The notes under the pieces are model-generated. The model was given only the letters and a program-made list of their open reading frames with translations. It had not been told where the DNA came from and did not search any database. A DNA stretch of 29,882 nucleotides, taken from NCBI GenBank assembly GCA_037447605.1, contig CM074808.1, positions 1,538,311 to 1,568,192 of the forward strand, read 5' to 3'. The position numbers and the translations under genes were made by a program. This DNA comes from Zygnema circumcarinatum (taxonomy: Eukaryota; Streptophyta; Zygnematophyceae; Zygnematales; Zygnemataceae). This document shows, one piece after another, positions 28,975 to 29,882 of this stretch. The stretch's first letter is position 1, and every line of letters begins with the position of its first letter.

Positions 28975-29031
28975 GGAGGAGGAGGAGGAAGAGGGAGGGA
29001 GAGGGGGAGGGGGAGGGGGAGGGGGAGGACG
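28975..29031 (+). repeat. GA-rich purine tract before the ORF at 29032
   Basis: GGA and GGGGGA units ending directly before ATG 29032, the same arrangement as before the kinase and root-cap start codons. Confidence 0.85.
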
Positions 29032-29181
29032 ATGGCGCAGGCAATAGAAGTTGCGGTGATGCTCAATATTATGGAAAGGGTAGTCGCGGTCCAGGATGCT
29101 GGTGATGCGGGGACCAAAGGTCGCATGCAACAGTCGATTGCAGGCAGGGCCCGTTGCAAAGTTAGGCAAGTGCTGCAATGA
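29032..29181 (+). CDS. Small ORF or possible first exon, unknown function
   Basis: ATG GCG follows a GA tract in the same way as in two other genes here. The frame runs 49 codons (MAQAIEVAVMLNIMERVVAV, then QDAGDAGTKGRMQQSIAGR) to TGA at 29179-29181. It starts with an amphipathic helix-like stretch. Possible donors inside it (for example GG|GTAGTC near 29080) would make it the first exon of a gene continuing beyond the window. No family is recognised, and the call rests mainly on position. Confidence 0.25.
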   Translation: MAQAIEVAVMLNIMERVVAVQDAGDAGTKGRMQQSIAGRARCKVRQVLQ

Positions 29182-29882
29182 GACTAAATGACCTCCATAC
29201 ATCGTCCCGTATCCGGCACAGCCGGCGACCATACTGCACTCGAAGGAGATTAAACTGGTTGTACGACCGGCCAGAAAATTTGGCCAGCTTTCATTCGACT
29301 ACTCGTGGTTCCCTCCTTTCCATGCCGATTATGTATGTCATGTCATGTGCGATTCCTGGATGCATGCATGCATGCATGGGTCGCCGTCGGCCAACTCTTG
29401 GTGGTCCATGCGCCGCCAATCGATCAGTCCAACAGTGGAATCTGATCGAACGGCCGCCCGCCCGCCCTCGTACCGCGGTGGTGGTCAGCGCTAGGGATGG
29501 CCCGCGTTATAAATTCCGAATATATTATATACTTTACAATGGGTTTAAAATTAGTAATATATTACGAAGTAAAACACTTTATTACATATATTATACCCAC
29601 TCGTTTTGAACAATTAGCGACTGTACGACCGGTCGTACCATACCAAAATTAGGTCGTTTTGGCGTTGGCATTGTAGCGTAGTGGAGCTGCGCTCGACGGA
29701 TCCGCGTCAGTTCAGTTGTACTTGTTACATGCCTCTTCAGTGTCACAGATCGGCAGAATCCAGGAGCTACCAACGGAGGATGCGAGAAGGCAGTACCATG
29801 TGTCGGCGGCCCACGGAACAGCACATCATCCAGCAAGGCGCACTCGGAGCGCCGCAATCTGCCGCTGATAGTTATTAGTTGA
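29182..29882. other. End of window; no supported gene
   Basis: Contains CATG repeats (29338-29349 and 29361-29378), a GC-rich CGGCCGCCCGCC run, an AT-rich stretch (29508-29600) with ATATATTA-type inverted pieces, and a 16-bp palindrome. Both strands have open frames near 29600-29878 without recognisable domains. Confidence 0.45.
29623..29638. promoter_or_regulatory. Perfect 16-bp palindrome GTACGACCGGTCGTAC
   Basis: The sequence equals its reverse complement and has a GTAC at each end. Half-site relatives (GTACGACC) occur at about 29260 and 22651. It may be a dimeric binding site; the function is inferred only from symmetry. Confidence 0.5.

Larger units (their letters stand above)
27978..29031. 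promoter_or_regulatory. Candidate bidirectional promoter with telo-boxes, GA tract and 25-bp repeats
   Basis: Telo-box-like motifs cluster at 28010-28065 (ACCCTA, AACCCTAA at 28039-28046, CCCTAAACC), just upstream of the minus-strand ATG, and TTAGGG copies lie at 28932-28965 before the plus ORF. Telo-boxes are established promoter elements of growth- and translation-related plant genes. GC-rich runs with several G-tracts (28440-28520) could form G-quadruplexes. An AT-rich T-run lies at about 28688-28701. Confidence 0.5.

Overview
The window reads as nuclear DNA of the green plant lineage, most likely a streptophyte alga or an early-diverging land plant. The reasons are intron-dense genes with GT-AG (and some GC-AG) splicing, telo-box motifs (AACCCTAA) in a promoter, a root-cap-domain (PF06830-type) secreted protein, a plant-type CDPK/PEPKR2-like kinase, and GC-rich promoters with purine (GA) tracts. 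I cannot name the species. I rebuilt gene models by hand from exon frames, splice dinucleotides and codon phase. Exon edges are therefore predictions, but phase closes across nearly every junction.

Layout. (1) 147-1892, plus: the last six exons of an FAD-dependent, carotenoid-desaturase/amine-oxidase-like protein; its 5' part lies outside the window. (2) 2578-4247, plus: a five-exon secreted root-cap-domain protein, preceded by a GA hexanucleotide tract and a GTAC palindrome. (3) 5469-16613, minus: the dominant gene, at least 32 exons over 11 kb, encoding an RCC1-like seven-bladed domain, an acidic linker, a helical middle and a complete HECT E3 ubiquitin-ligase domain with its catalytic cysteine (HERC architecture, about 1,170 aa). 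(4) 24106-25613, plus: a two-exon Ser/Thr kinase with a Ser/Pro-rich tail. (5) 27196-27977, minus: a three-exon unrecognised membrane protein. A 49-codon ORF at 29032 may open another plus-strand gene.

Between the ligase and the kinase is a gene-free 7.5 kb block (16614-24105) with most of the unexplained structure: a 1.25-kb field of the heptamer CCAATGG and its complement CCATTGG in both orientations (19528-20751), with a smaller related block at 22455-22565; a degenerate tandem array of about 36 bp units carrying G-box/ABRE cores (21461-21640); a 564-bp element with about 25-bp inverted ends resembling a MITE (21757-22320); CATG-type microsatellites; and a very GC-rich kinase promoter full of CGTACGG-type palindromes.

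The genes do not form an obvious pathway, as expected for a eukaryotic nuclear region. The genes at 2578 and 5469 (minus) are convergent, as are those at 24106 and 27196 (minus). The ligase and kinase are divergent across the 7.5 kb block. The minus gene at 27977 and the plus ORF at 29032 are divergent across a telo-box-bearing promoter.
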